12,537 bases of DNA from Pseudobacillus lumedeiriae (GCF_044891285.1 NZ_JAUIYO010000029.1:1-12537), one strand, 5' to 3'; shown: positions 5,834 to 12,537, counted from the stretch's first letter. Notes: generated by a model not told the origin, from the sequence alone. Program-made: numbers and translations.

Positions 5834-8119
5834 TTATTCGGCTAGCAAATCAAGCGTATCTTTCGGACGTTCATCAAGATCTATTTTCTCAGTGCTCGCA
5901 GCATAAACCTCTTGTAAAAGATCAGTGAACCCTTGTTCGTGAAGAAGCTTAACGACAGCTGGAATGATCTTAATGTTGTGATCAACGAGGTATTTCGTTT
6001 TCGTACGAATCATTTTATCAAACGTTTCACTGCGTGCAATGCCTGTTTCAGCAAATACATCTTGGCTTAACAGCAAGTCCATCAGTGTTAAGTTTTCATA
6101 ATCCTTGCCATCGAATGTATGACCACTGTTAACCTGATACCAAAGATCGCCATTTGTTCTTACCCAGAGCGGATAGAGGTTTTCAATCCCCGCTTTAACC
6201 TGACGGGCTGTTGTTAAATACGCCGTGTTCTTCGTTTGTTTATATGATTCCAGCAAGAAACGCATTTCACCGAGTGCATGATTTAGTGAGGCATGCGTTT
6301 TTGCCTTCTGATTACCCGGTGCATAATAATCAGCAATTAAATAGCTTGATGCTGTGACTGGAATCACATTACCGAGCTCTTTCTGCGATACGAGAAAATC
6401 GGCATAGCGCAAGTTGGCTCCTTTAAGCTGCGAAATCGATAAAGCCTCCGCTATATTCTTTAAAAACAGCGCCGCATTTTCATTATGACGTGTATCAATG
6501 TAAGGAGCCGTTAAGCCATAATCACTTTTCAGCCTCGAACTCGTATACTCTGTTTCAAAGATGGGATTCTTTCCAGCTGTCAATTCCCCGCCCGAAAGAA
6601 CATCAAGATCGGTAAGGGAATTGACGACAAGATCTCGAAAATAACGCTCTTTGTTCTCGTTATAGACTGTTAAATACACTCCCCCTTGCAAGCGGCCCAC
6701 GTTGCGTCCATACCCCATTTGCCGGGCAGGTTCAATCGACCACGGAAGCTTTGTGTACGCCCCATCAGCTGTCAGCCAGTTGTTAATAGAAGTGTATTCA
6801 ATGATCGTTCTCTTAAACCATTCATCTCGATTCTTTTCCTTTGCAAACAGCGGCTTTTCAGAAAGCAGCAGCCATGATTCAGAGATCGCCTTTTCCCGCA
6901 CCTCTACATTCACCTGCGCGGTAACCGTGTGCTTTAACGCATCTGTGACAACTTCATAGCTTTCCCGCTCATCTAATAACTTTCGAATGACCGAACGCTG
7001 ATCTTTTGAGTAGTCCATCTGCTCCTGAACAGAAATGTAGTTTTTTCCTACCATTATTTCATTCTGGATTGCCGAGCCATTTTTCACTGATAAAATACCG
7101 ACAGGATGAGAGGTTTCATCCACACCGAATATTCCATCATGTGATTGGTTCACACTCCCAAAGGAATCATATTTCGCCATGGAATAGTTGTCAGCCTGTT
7201 CAAACGGTACAATGATAGAAGCGGAATATGCATCATCGCCATTATGAAGAAATTTTGTAAAAATGAACGTGTCGCCATTATCGAGCTTCCGCAGCGTGAC
7301 CCGTAATGAACCGAGCGGTTTTGATGCAATGCCCATGTGATAATAGTAATGATAATCGGTCGATAAAATATGCTTCTCTGTTGCTTCTTTCTCATATGTG
7401 AGCGGCACATTTTTTGTATTCATTCGAACTTTGATCGACTGATGATCATTTACAGGTACAGTTACTTCCTGATGACCTTCAATTCCCGGCCCTTGAACTG
7501 GAACGTCATTGCCGTTCAAAAGATCCAGCTTCTCCATCATCCGATGTATAAATACAGCTGATTCCCACCGTGTCGCTGCTTTAAGCGGCTCAAATGTGTT
7601 ATGAGCCGTCCCATAAATCAAGCCATAATAACTCATCCGCTCCACAGACTCATAAGCATACTTTCCAATTTTCGAGGCATCCGTAAACGTTACCGGCTTC
7701 CGCTCCGTATAATTCCCTTTCAATTGCATCGCACGGTTAAGCATTACGGCGACATCAGCTCTTGTTACCGGCTTATCTGCAAATGCCAAACCATTATTTC
7801 CTTGTATGAGTCCAGCTTTTTTAGCGGCTGCAATGTCCTCATAAAGACGGCTGCCAGCCGGTACATCCGGAAAAGCAGAATCACCTGCCGGCAAGTCCAG
7901 CGCCCTTACTAAATAAGCTAAAAACTGCCCTCTTGTCACTTGGGCATACGGCCGAAAAGTGCCGTCCTCATACCCGAAGATGACCCCCTGGTCTATAAGC
8001 TCTTCGATTTGCTTTTTCGCCCAGTGATTGTCTATGTCTGTCAAAGATTGGGCTGAAGCATGACAAACGAAGGCAAATATAATAAGAAAAGCAGTTAAAC
8101 TACCTAAAATTCTTCTCAT
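5834..8119 (-). CDS. Secreted S-layer-homology (SLH) domain protein with uncharacterised C-terminal domain
   Basis: A 761-residue protein predicted to be exported and anchored non-covalently to secondary cell-wall polymer. Signal peptide residues 1-23 end in HASA, with likely cleavage before Q24. Three SLH repeats follow at about 25-68, 83-130 and 142-195, each with a TRxx signature (TRGQ 62-65, TRAD 119-122, TRWE 183-186). Residues 215-370 look beta-rich. Residues 430-735 are helix-rich with conserved-looking stretches such as KLPWSIEPARQMGYGRN (457-473), APYIDTRHNENAALFL (538-553) and SLNHALGEMRFLLESYKQT (611-629). This recalls the alpha/alpha-barrel C-terminus of glucuronyl C5-epimerase-like or glycosidase proteins, but that is only a resemblance. 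AAGGGAG precedes the ATG by about five bases. It has its own promoter candidate and terminator, so it is probably monocistronic. The SLH part is certain; the enzymatic role is unknown. Confidence 0.9.
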   Translation of the reverse strand: MRRILGSLTAFLIIFAFVCHASAQSLTDIDNHWAKKQIEELIDQGVIFGYEDGTFRPYAQVTRGQFLAYLVRALDLPAGDSAFPDVPAGSRLYEDIAAAKKAGLIQGNNGLAFADKPVTRADVAVMLNRAMQLKGNYTERKPVTFTDASKIGKYAYESVERMSYYGLIYGTAHNTFEPLKAATRWESAVFIHRMMEKLDLLNGNDVPVQGPGIEGHQEVTVPVNDHQSIKVRMNTKNVPLTYEKEATEKHILSTDYHYYYHMGIASKPLGSLRVTLRKLDNGDTFIFTKFLHNGDDAYSASIIVPFEQADNYSMAKYDSFGSVNQSHDGIFGVDETSHPVGILSVKNGSAIQNEIMVGKNYISVQEQMDYSKDQRSVIRKLLDERESYEVVTDALKHTVTAQVNVEVREKAISESWLLLSEKPLFAKEKNRDEWFKRTIIEYTSINNWLTADGAYTKLPWSIEPARQMGYGRNVGRLQGGVYLTVYNENKERYFRDLVVNSLTDLDVLSGGELTAGKNPIFETEYTSSRLKSDYGLTAPYIDTRHNENAALFLKNIAEALSISQLKGANLRYADFLVSQKELGNVIPVTASSYLIADYYAPGNQKAKTHASLNHALGEMRFLLESYKQTKNTAYLTTARQVKAGIENLYPLWVRTNGDLWYQVNSGHTFDGKDYENLTLMDLLLSQDVFAETGIARSETFDKMIRTKTKYLVDHNIKIIPAVVKLLHEQGFTDLLQEVYAASTEKIDLDERPKDTLDLLAE

Positions 8120-8148
8120 AAAAACTCCCTTCTATATACCTCGGTTCA

Positions 8149-8177
8149 ATCATACAAAAAGTTATACTATAGGTAAA
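8149..8177 (-). promoter_or_regulatory. Candidate SigA promoter of the SLH protein gene
   Basis: Reverse strand: -35 TTTACC (8177 to 8172), a 17-bp spacer, and -10 TATGAT (8154 to 8149), about 30 bp before the ATG. An overlapping alternative (TTGCCA, 15 bp, TATAAC) is less well spaced. The leader would be only about 23 bases and contains the AAGGGAG ribosome binding site. Confidence 0.5.
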
Positions 8178-8249
8178 AATTTGGCAAGAGCTAATTTCAT
8201 TACATAAAAACGAACATCAGGAAACTCATTTTATTTTTTACATAAAGAC

Positions 8250-8300
8250 AAAAAAGATAAGGCTGCCCCGCCATTAGTTTTCACTAATTTTAGGACAGCC
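8250..8300 (-). terminator. Terminator after the amidohydrolase/transporter pair
   Basis: On the minus strand GGCTGTCC (8300 to 8293) pairs with GGGCAGCC (8268 to 8261) with one U-G wobble. An inner ATTAGT/ACTAAT hairpin lies in the loop, and the stem is followed by TTATCTTTTTTG. It begins 12 bp past the transporter stop codon and separates this unit from the SLH gene. Confidence 0.85.
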
Positions 8301-8311
8301 GTTTCTTTATA

Positions 8312-9505
8312 TTAAAGTGTACCCATCACAACGGTGGCAATAACAATAGATGCAGTCGTTACTGTTGTAAATCCTCCAACTAACATCGGGGACAAAATTT
8401 CATTGAAAATGTACTCTTCTTCCTCTTTTGTCTTTCCAACACTGCGGCTCACTTCTTCACAAACGATATAATCACCTGGAAATCCAAACATAGCTGTCAA
8501 TGCTACCGGAATTCCTTTATTCATATCCCATCTAACTAATTTAGAACCGATGATTCCGCCAAGAATAATTCCAATGGAACCGATAGCCAAAATGGTTAGA
8601 ACCGCTGGGAAATACTTGATTAGCATGTCAAAAGTAACTCCATTCATGGATGAAATAACAGAAAACACAATACCGAGCATAACAATGCCAAACGAGTTGG
8701 ACTTTTCTAACATGCTTTGGCGATAAAAGCCGATATATGTTCCAACTAAACCGATTACTAACGACCAAAGACCGTAGTTAATTCCTGTTAACTTACCTAG
8801 AATGACAGCTAACGATCCACCGACAAATAATTGAAACATTAAAATTGGAGCCGTAGCGTATTTTTCTGGAAGCCAATGTTTACTTTTCTCTTCAACCTCT
8901 TCTTCTTTCGAAGCTTTTGCGGCAAGTGCCGTTTCACTTGCAGCTGCAATGTATTTCTTATGACCGCCGGCCTCAAGAAGCTTTCTCGCATAACGACGAA
9001 GGAAAAATGTTGACAGCGGCAGTCCAACTAAGGTTTGCAACCCGAGAACGAGAGCTGGAATAGTAATAAGAGAGGCTAGGCCCAATTCACGTAATTTATC
9101 CGACGTAATAAGAAAAGCAATGACCCCGCCGCTGATCGGTCCCGTAGCAGATGCTGCAACTTTATATCCAAAAATCGGCGAAACAACAAGAAGGATCGTA
9201 ACCGTTGAAATCGTAATACCAATTAACGCAATAATGACTGATTTATATTGCTGTTTGATCATCTTTATTGGAATAAGCGTTCCCATATGAACAACTAAAG
9301 GAGCAAACATCAACGCACCAAGTGTGGCAAGCGTGGAATTGTCCAAAAGGTCTTTCGGAAAAACACCTAACCAAATAAGCACCAAATATCCGAATAGAGC
9401 AACGGCCAGCATAGGCACCCGCGCCTTTGTTTTAATGGAAATGACTTCTCCAGCAACTATTAATAATAGGATGAGTGTAGTGGCAATAACCGGGTCTTTC
9501 AGCAT
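8312..9505 (-). CDS. Multi-pass inner-membrane transporter, GltS-like, linked to M20D amidohydrolase
   Basis: A 397-residue integral membrane protein with about ten hydrophobic segments in two halves joined by a charged cytosolic-looking linker (about 170-215, including KASKEEEVEEKSKHW). Each half has a glycine-rich, possibly re-entrant motif: TGPISGGVIAFLI (121-133) and MFGFPGDYIV (339-348). This two-half arrangement recalls sodium-coupled carboxylate carriers such as GltS or 2-hydroxycarboxylate transporters, but I cannot assign a family with certainty. AAGGGGA lies about ten bases before the ATG. It follows the amidohydrolase gene by 135 bp on the same strand, with no clear terminator or promoter between them and a cre-like box in the gap. 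Co-transcription is likely. By context it could import the amide substrate of that enzyme or handle a product; this is inference. Confidence 0.75.
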   Translation of the reverse strand: MLKDPVIATTLILLLIVAGEVISIKTKARVPMLAVALFGYLVLIWLGVFPKDLLDNSTLATLGALMFAPLVVHMGTLIPIKMIKQQYKSVIIALIGITISTVTILLVVSPIFGYKVAASATGPISGGVIAFLITSDKLRELGLASLITIPALVLGLQTLVGLPLSTFFLRRYARKLLEAGGHKKYIAAASETALAAKASKEEEVEEKSKHWLPEKYATAPILMFQLFVGGSLAVILGKLTGINYGLWSLVIGLVGTYIGFYRQSMLEKSNSFGIVMLGIVFSVISSMNGVTFDMLIKYFPAVLTILAIGSIGIILGGIIGSKLVRWDMNKGIPVALTAMFGFPGDYIVCEEVSRSVGKTKEEEEYIFNEILSPMLVGGFTTVTTASIVIATVVMGTL

Positions 9506-9556
9506 TCGTATCTTTTCCCCTTTTTCGTTTTTTTCAGTTGCTATTTCTCTACTACG

Positions 9557-9570
9557 TTAAAGCGCTTACA
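9557..9570. promoter_or_regulatory. Candidate cre site (CcpA binding)
   Basis: TTAAAGCGCTTACA matches the Bacillus catabolite-responsive element consensus TGWAARCGYTWNCW at 13 of 14 positions and has the central AAGCGCTT dyad. It sits about 50-65 bp before the transporter start and about 70 bp past the amidohydrolase stop. In that position CcpA could repress or roadblock transcription into the transporter when preferred sugars are present. No promoter with good spacing is visible beside it. Confidence 0.55.
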
Positions 9571-9640
9571 ATGATGAGGATGCTGGGTGTCTAGGGCATA
9601 GTTGTCTTTTCTTCTCATAGAGGACGCCTTTTTACTGGAC

Positions 9641-10819
9641 TTACTTACAGCATAGTTTTGTCGCAATTCCTACGAAATAATCTACACCATACTGCAAAGC
9701 TCCCTCATCGATTTTAAATTTAGGATGATGCAGTGGATAAGCTTTTCCAAACTTCTCATTATGAACACCGATAAATTGCATAGAGGCAGGTACTTTTTGA
9801 GAAAATGCCGAAAAGTCCTCTCCTCCGAACAAAGGTTCTTCCACATGAATCACATTCTCTTTACCGACGATACTTTCCGCAACCTCTCTCGTAATGCGGA
9901 CAGCCTCTTTGTCATTCACAACGCTTGCATATCCTTCATGCCAAACAATCTCATAACTGGCACCGTGCGTTTCTGTAATACCTTTGACAATCTGATTCAC
10001 AAAGCCTTTCGCTTTCACACGGATTTCAGGGTCTAACGAACGAATCGTTCCGCCGAGTTCAATTGTGTCTGGAATAATATTTAATGCACTTCCTCCATTA
10101 AACTTCGTGATAGAAATAACCGGTGACTGAAGAGCCGGCAGTTTTCTAGAAACAATCTGCTGGATGTTGCTCGCGATTTCGACTCCAACCATAATGGGAT
10201 CAATCGTTAATTCAGGTGTCGAAGCATGTCCGCCATGACCAATCACTTTGATCTCAAAATCATCATTGGAAGCACAGAGTACTCCTTCTCTCATACAAAT
10301 CGTTCCTGATGATTCATACGGAGTAACGTGAAGAGCAAACGCATAATCCACACCATCAATCACACCTTGTTCGACAAGTTCGACTGCGCCTCCTGGCGGC
10401 ATTTCTTCGGCGTGCTGAAAGATGAATCGGATTTCCCCGCAAATCTCGTCCTTTTTATCAGAAAGTGCTTTGGCGGCTCCTAATAACATCGATGTATGTG
10501 CGTCATGACCACACGCATGCATCACTCCCGGGTTTTTAGAAGGAAATTCGATATCCGCTTCTTCTTGAATTGGAAGCGCATCCATATCTGCCCGAAAAGC
10601 AATAACTGGTTGTTTTCCTGAGAACTTTTTGGATCCTTTAAGTACGGCCAAAACGCTTGTTTTTGTCGGTCTCGTTACTTCCAATCCAGGAAAACTCTTT
10701 AAATGATTGTAAACGTATTCAGAAGTCTGGACTTCTTGAAAGGACAATTCGGGATTTTCATGCAAGTGGCGTCTCCACGTAATAACTTCCTCTTTTAATG
10801 AAACTTGTTCTGTTGCCAT
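9641..10819 (-). CDS. M20D-family amidohydrolase (N-acyl amino acid / IAA-amino acid hydrolase type)
   Basis: A 392-residue cytosolic metal-dependent amidohydrolase of the M20D group, which hydrolyses N-acyl amino acids such as hippurate, N-acetyl amino acids or indoleacetyl conjugates. Start-to-end motifs: RRHLHENPELSFQE near the N-terminus, FRADMDALPIQE, MHACGHDAHTSMLLGAA (metal ligands C103 and H105), QHAEEMPPGG (E138/E139), ALHVTP (H164), GHGGHAST, LFGGEDFSAF, and a C-terminal LHHPKFKIDE (H364/H365). Length is normal for the family. I placed the start at ATG 10819, preceded by GGGGGAGGC with seven-base spacing; an in-frame ATG eight codons upstream lies ahead of this ribosome binding site. 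It is the first gene of a likely operon with the transporter, and is divergent from the MerR-like gene. The exact acyl group cannot be decided. Confidence 0.93.
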   Translation of the reverse strand: MATEQVSLKEEVITWRRHLHENPELSFQEVQTSEYVYNHLKSFPGLEVTRPTKTSVLAVLKGSKKFSGKQPVIAFRADMDALPIQEEADIEFPSKNPGVMHACGHDAHTSMLLGAAKALSDKKDEICGEIRFIFQHAEEMPPGGAVELVEQGVIDGVDYAFALHVTPYESSGTICMREGVLCASNDDFEIKVIGHGGHASTPELTIDPIMVGVEIASNIQQIVSRKLPALQSPVISITKFNGGSALNIIPDTIELGGTIRSLDPEIRVKAKGFVNQIVKGITETHGASYEIVWHEGYASVVNDKEAVRITREVAESIVGKENVIHVEEPLFGGEDFSAFSQKVPASMQFIGVHNEKFGKAYPLHHPKFKIDEGALQYGVDYFVGIATKLCCK

Positions 10820-10851
10820 AATAACAGCCTCCCCCAACCGCATATTGACAG

Positions 10852-10880
10852 TTCAAATTGTTTTAACTTTTCTGTATAAT
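10852..10880 (+). promoter_or_regulatory. Candidate promoter of the MerR-like regulator gene
   Basis: TTCAAA (10852-10857), a 17-bp spacer and a consensus TATAAT (10875-10880), predicting a start near 10887 and a leader of about 108 bases that includes the palindrome at 10944-10959. Its -10 overlaps the -10 of the divergent amidohydrolase promoter. Confidence 0.5.
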
Positions 10881-10901
10881 TAGTTTATTAAATCGAGTCA
10901 A
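10873..10901 (-). promoter_or_regulatory. Candidate SigA promoter of the amidohydrolase/transporter operon
   Basis: Reverse strand: -35 TTGACT (10901 to 10896), a 17-bp spacer and -10 TATACA (10878 to 10873), with a predicted start near 10866, giving a leader of about 47 bases to the ATG at 10819. The -35 is adjacent to a TGACGTCA palindrome (10904-10911), a possible operator. Confidence 0.6.
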
Positions 10902-10943
10902 CATGACGTCAATAAGCATTTTAATCAAATTTGCGACAAAAAC

Positions 10944-10959
10944 ATGGAGTTAACTCCAT
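10944..10959. promoter_or_regulatory. Perfect 16-bp palindrome, likely operator
   Basis: ATGGAGTTAACTCCAT is its own reverse complement over all 16 bases. It lies 36 bp before the regulator start codon. It also fits within a second, weaker promoter-like arrangement, TTGCGA (10931-10936), 20 bp, CATATT (10957-10962), which has the long spacer typical of MerR-controlled promoters. It could be the autoregulatory operator. In RNA it would form a 6-bp stem with a UUAA loop. Confidence 0.55.
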
Positions 10960-10994
10960 ATTTATTCGGAACATTCATCGAGAGGGGCAGTCGC

Positions 10995-12221
10995 ATGAAA
11001 ATCGGTAGTTTCGCTAAAAAATTCGATGTATCGATCGATACTGTTAGATATTATATTGAATTGGGGCTTTTACTCCCTGAAAAAGAAAAAACGCAATACT
11101 ATATGAATCAACTATGTCTAGAGGACATGGCATTCATTCATGAGCTCAAGCAGCTTCGCTTTTCGCTAAAAGAGATTCATAAGATACTATCTCTTAAACG
11201 TTTAACGAATAGCGGTCACAATGAAGAGGCAAGTTATTTTACAAATCTGCTTCTAGAAAAAAAAGCAGATTTGATTGCAGAAAAAAAACAGCTTTCGAAT
11301 TTGATTCGTTCAATTGATGAAAAAATCCATTCAATTATACACCTGCCGCCAGATGATTTCACAACAGGTGTACCGCTATTTTTCGTATCACTGTTTCGCT
11401 GTCCACACTGCTGGCAGTTGTTAAACATGAAAGATGCCTCGATGCACGGACAGTATATTTATGAAGGAAACCTCTCTTGTGTCTGTGGATACCAGGCAGC
11501 AATTAAAGAAGGGATTCTTTTAACCGAACAGATTCGCTCTTCTCCCAATTCCTACTCTATTTACAACATTGATCTAGGGAGATGGACTACAGGTTTTATC
11601 GATTTATTGGAGAAGGGTAAAATGTGGATGATTAAAGAACTTTTGCCTCATTCCTTGGAAAACAAGGTAATTGTTGAGACAAACATCGAAGTTTCTATGC
11701 TTTTGCCTAAATATTTATCTTCTCTTCCTGAAAATACTTATTACGTATTTACATGTCACTCTGTTGAAATCATTAAAACATTAAAGAAAAGGATCGAAAA
11801 GCACAATGCAAATTTAACTGTTTTGTATATTGTTAATAGTGACCTTCGGCTGCCATTAACTGAACAGTCGATTGACTTTTTCATTGACAGCACTTCGTTT
11901 ACTCAATTTTCAGTGATCTACGACGAGTCACCGATTACCATTCTGCAGCCTTATTTAAAAGACACTTCTAAAATAATAGGAAATTTTTGCTATTATAATT
12001 TCAATGCGAAATCATTAAAAAACATACAATCTGCTTACCCCGCCCCACACCCTGACGCACTTAGCCTTAATTATTTAGAAGAGGGCTTTAAACATAACAG
12101 TCTGATTATGACGAAACAGGAGAAAGCAGGATATACAGAAGATCCGGGAAGCTATTTTACTTACCATCATCCTGAAGAGAAAATGAACGTACTCACTTAT
12201 ACCGCTGAATACAAAGGATAG
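10995..12221 (+). CDS. MerR-family regulator fused to a Trm112-like zinc ribbon and a degenerate methyltransferase-like domain
   Basis: A 408-residue protein. Residues 1-70 are a canonical MerR helix-turn-helix (MKIGSFAKKFDVSIDTVRYY, then LGLLLPEK), followed by a charged helix about 78-115, probably the dimerisation coiled coil. Residues 134-172 resemble a Trm112-type zinc ribbon: CPHC (C136, C139) and CVCG (C162, C164), then IKEGIL. The remainder resembles a class I methyltransferase: KVIVETNIEVSMLLPKYL (224-241) occupies the motif I position but lacks the glycines that bind SAM, and SDLRLPLTEQSIDFFIDS (282-299) resembles the post-motif II/III region. It is therefore likely a sensor fold, not an active enzyme (inference). 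ATG 10995 is chosen for AGGGGC six bases upstream; an earlier in-frame ATG at 10944 lies inside the palindrome and adds 17 atypical residues. It is divergent from the amidohydrolase operon, its probable target. Confidence 0.85.
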   Translation: MKIGSFAKKFDVSIDTVRYYIELGLLLPEKEKTQYYMNQLCLEDMAFIHELKQLRFSLKEIHKILSLKRLTNSGHNEEASYFTNLLLEKKADLIAEKKQLSNLIRSIDEKIHSIIHLPPDDFTTGVPLFFVSLFRCPHCWQLLNMKDASMHGQYIYEGNLSCVCGYQAAIKEGILLTEQIRSSPNSYSIYNIDLGRWTTGFIDLLEKGKMWMIKELLPHSLENKVIVETNIEVSMLLPKYLSSLPENTYYVFTCHSVEIIKTLKKRIEKHNANLTVLYIVNSDLRLPLTEQSIDFFIDSTSFTQFSVIYDESPITILQPYLKDTSKIIGNFCYYNFNAKSLKNIQSAYPAPHPDALSLNYLEEGFKHNSLIMTKQEKAGYTEDPGSYFTYHHPEEKMNVLTYTAEYKG

Positions 12222-12274
12222 AAATAACATATCCGAACCGGAAAATTCTGTTTACAGCTTCCATTCACTAAAAA

Positions 12275-12317
12275 AAGAAGGTAATCGCAAAGACCAAGCC
12301 TTTGTGATTACCTTCTT
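12275..12317. terminator. Bidirectional terminator between the MerR-like gene and hutI
   Basis: AAGAAGGTAATC (12275-12286) pairs with GATTACCTTCTT (12306-12317), extended inward by a G-T wobble and CAAAG/CTTTG around a 7-base loop, about 18 bp in all. The plus strand continues CTCTTTTATCTTT; on the minus strand a T7-type run follows because of the A run at 12271-12276. It can end both the regulator transcript and the convergent hutI transcript. Confidence 0.9.
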
Positions 12318-12328
12318 CTCTTTTATCT

Positions 12329-12537
12329 TTATTTTGCAACTACACTTTCACTTGCAGCCGAGGATCTTTCGCATCCGTTCACTACTTGGATGCCTTTTTT
12401 CCATACAGACTTGACGTGGTTCACGCCAAATAAGTATTGCAGTTCTTGATACGTCTTCACATTCCATAACACAACGTCCGCTTGTTTGCCGACTTCTAAT
12501 GAACCGACTTGCTGTTCACGGTTAATGGCACAAGCCG
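12329..12537 (-). CDS. hutI: Imidazolonepropionase, C-terminal fragment (cut by window edge)
   Basis: The reverse strand from the window edge has an open frame of 68 codons, with two bases of a partial codon at the edge, ending in TAA at 12329. It reads ACAINREQQVGSLEVGKQAD, then VVLWNVKTYQELQYLFGVNH and VKSVWKKG. This matches the C-terminal end of HutI, the amidohydrolase-superfamily enzyme that opens imidazolone-5-propionate to formiminoglutamate in histidine breakdown; ACAINR, VGSLEVGKQAD and GVNHVK are characteristic. After the KKG segment comes a tail of about 20 residues (IQVVNGCERSSAASESVVAK). The gene continues beyond the window. It is followed directly by a terminator, so it appears to be the last gene of its transcript, unlike B. 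subtilis where hutG and hutM follow hutI. Confidence 0.88.
   Translation of the reverse strand, partial: ACAINREQQVGSLEVGKQADVVLWNVKTYQELQYLFGVNHVKSVWKKGIQVVNGCERSSAASESVVAK

Noticed and set aside
10944..10994. ATG inside the palindrome as the start of the MerR-like protein.
   Set aside because: MerR proteins begin at the helix-turn-helix (MKIGSFAKKF); a good ribosome site precedes the ATG at 10995 and not this one.

Overview
The window looks like a chromosomal segment of a low-to-moderate GC Bacillales bacterium (Bacillus-like Firmicute). Reasons: the 5' end of a Firmicute-type 16S rRNA gene with a Bacillus-like boxA leader, purine-rich Shine-Dalgarno sequences (AGGAGG, AAGGGGAGGG), TTG/GTG starts, strong hairpin-plus-T terminators, a CcpA cre-like box, an S-layer-homology (SLH) surface protein and a hut gene. 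I cannot name the species from this sequence alone.

Layout, left to right. (1) 1-215: the start of an rRNA operon running leftwards out of the window, with boxA leader, promoter and A/T-rich UP-like stretch. (2) 415-2219: a secreted M14 zinc carboxypeptidase on the minus strand with a strong terminator, followed by about 680 bp without a convincing gene. (3) 2905-5441: two convergent major-facilitator exporters (a DHA1/TetA-like drug efflux protein on plus, a DHA3/MFS_3-like exporter on minus) sharing a bidirectional terminator; the second has its ribosome binding site inside an inverted repeat. (4) 5834-8119: a secreted protein with three SLH domains and a large uncharacterised C-terminal part, with its own promoter and terminator. 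(5) 8312-12221: a likely catabolic module made of a multi-pass membrane transporter, an M20D amidohydrolase upstream of it on the same strand with a cre-like site between them, and a divergent MerR-type regulator. (6) 12329-12537: the C-terminal end of imidazolonepropionase (HutI), cut by the window edge.

The most unusual gene is the MerR-type regulator. Behind a canonical MerR helix-turn-helix and coiled coil it carries a Trm112-like zinc ribbon and what looks like a methyltransferase fold whose SAM-binding glycine motif is missing. It faces the amidohydrolase/transporter pair across an intergenic region in which predicted divergent promoters share one -10 region. A perfect 16-bp palindrome lies in its leader. 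My inference is that it is a local ligand-sensing regulator of N-acyl amino acid (or similar amide) uptake and hydrolysis, under additional carbon-catabolite control. Predicted translation starts for four proteins were moved downstream of the longest reading frame because of clear Shine-Dalgarno placement.
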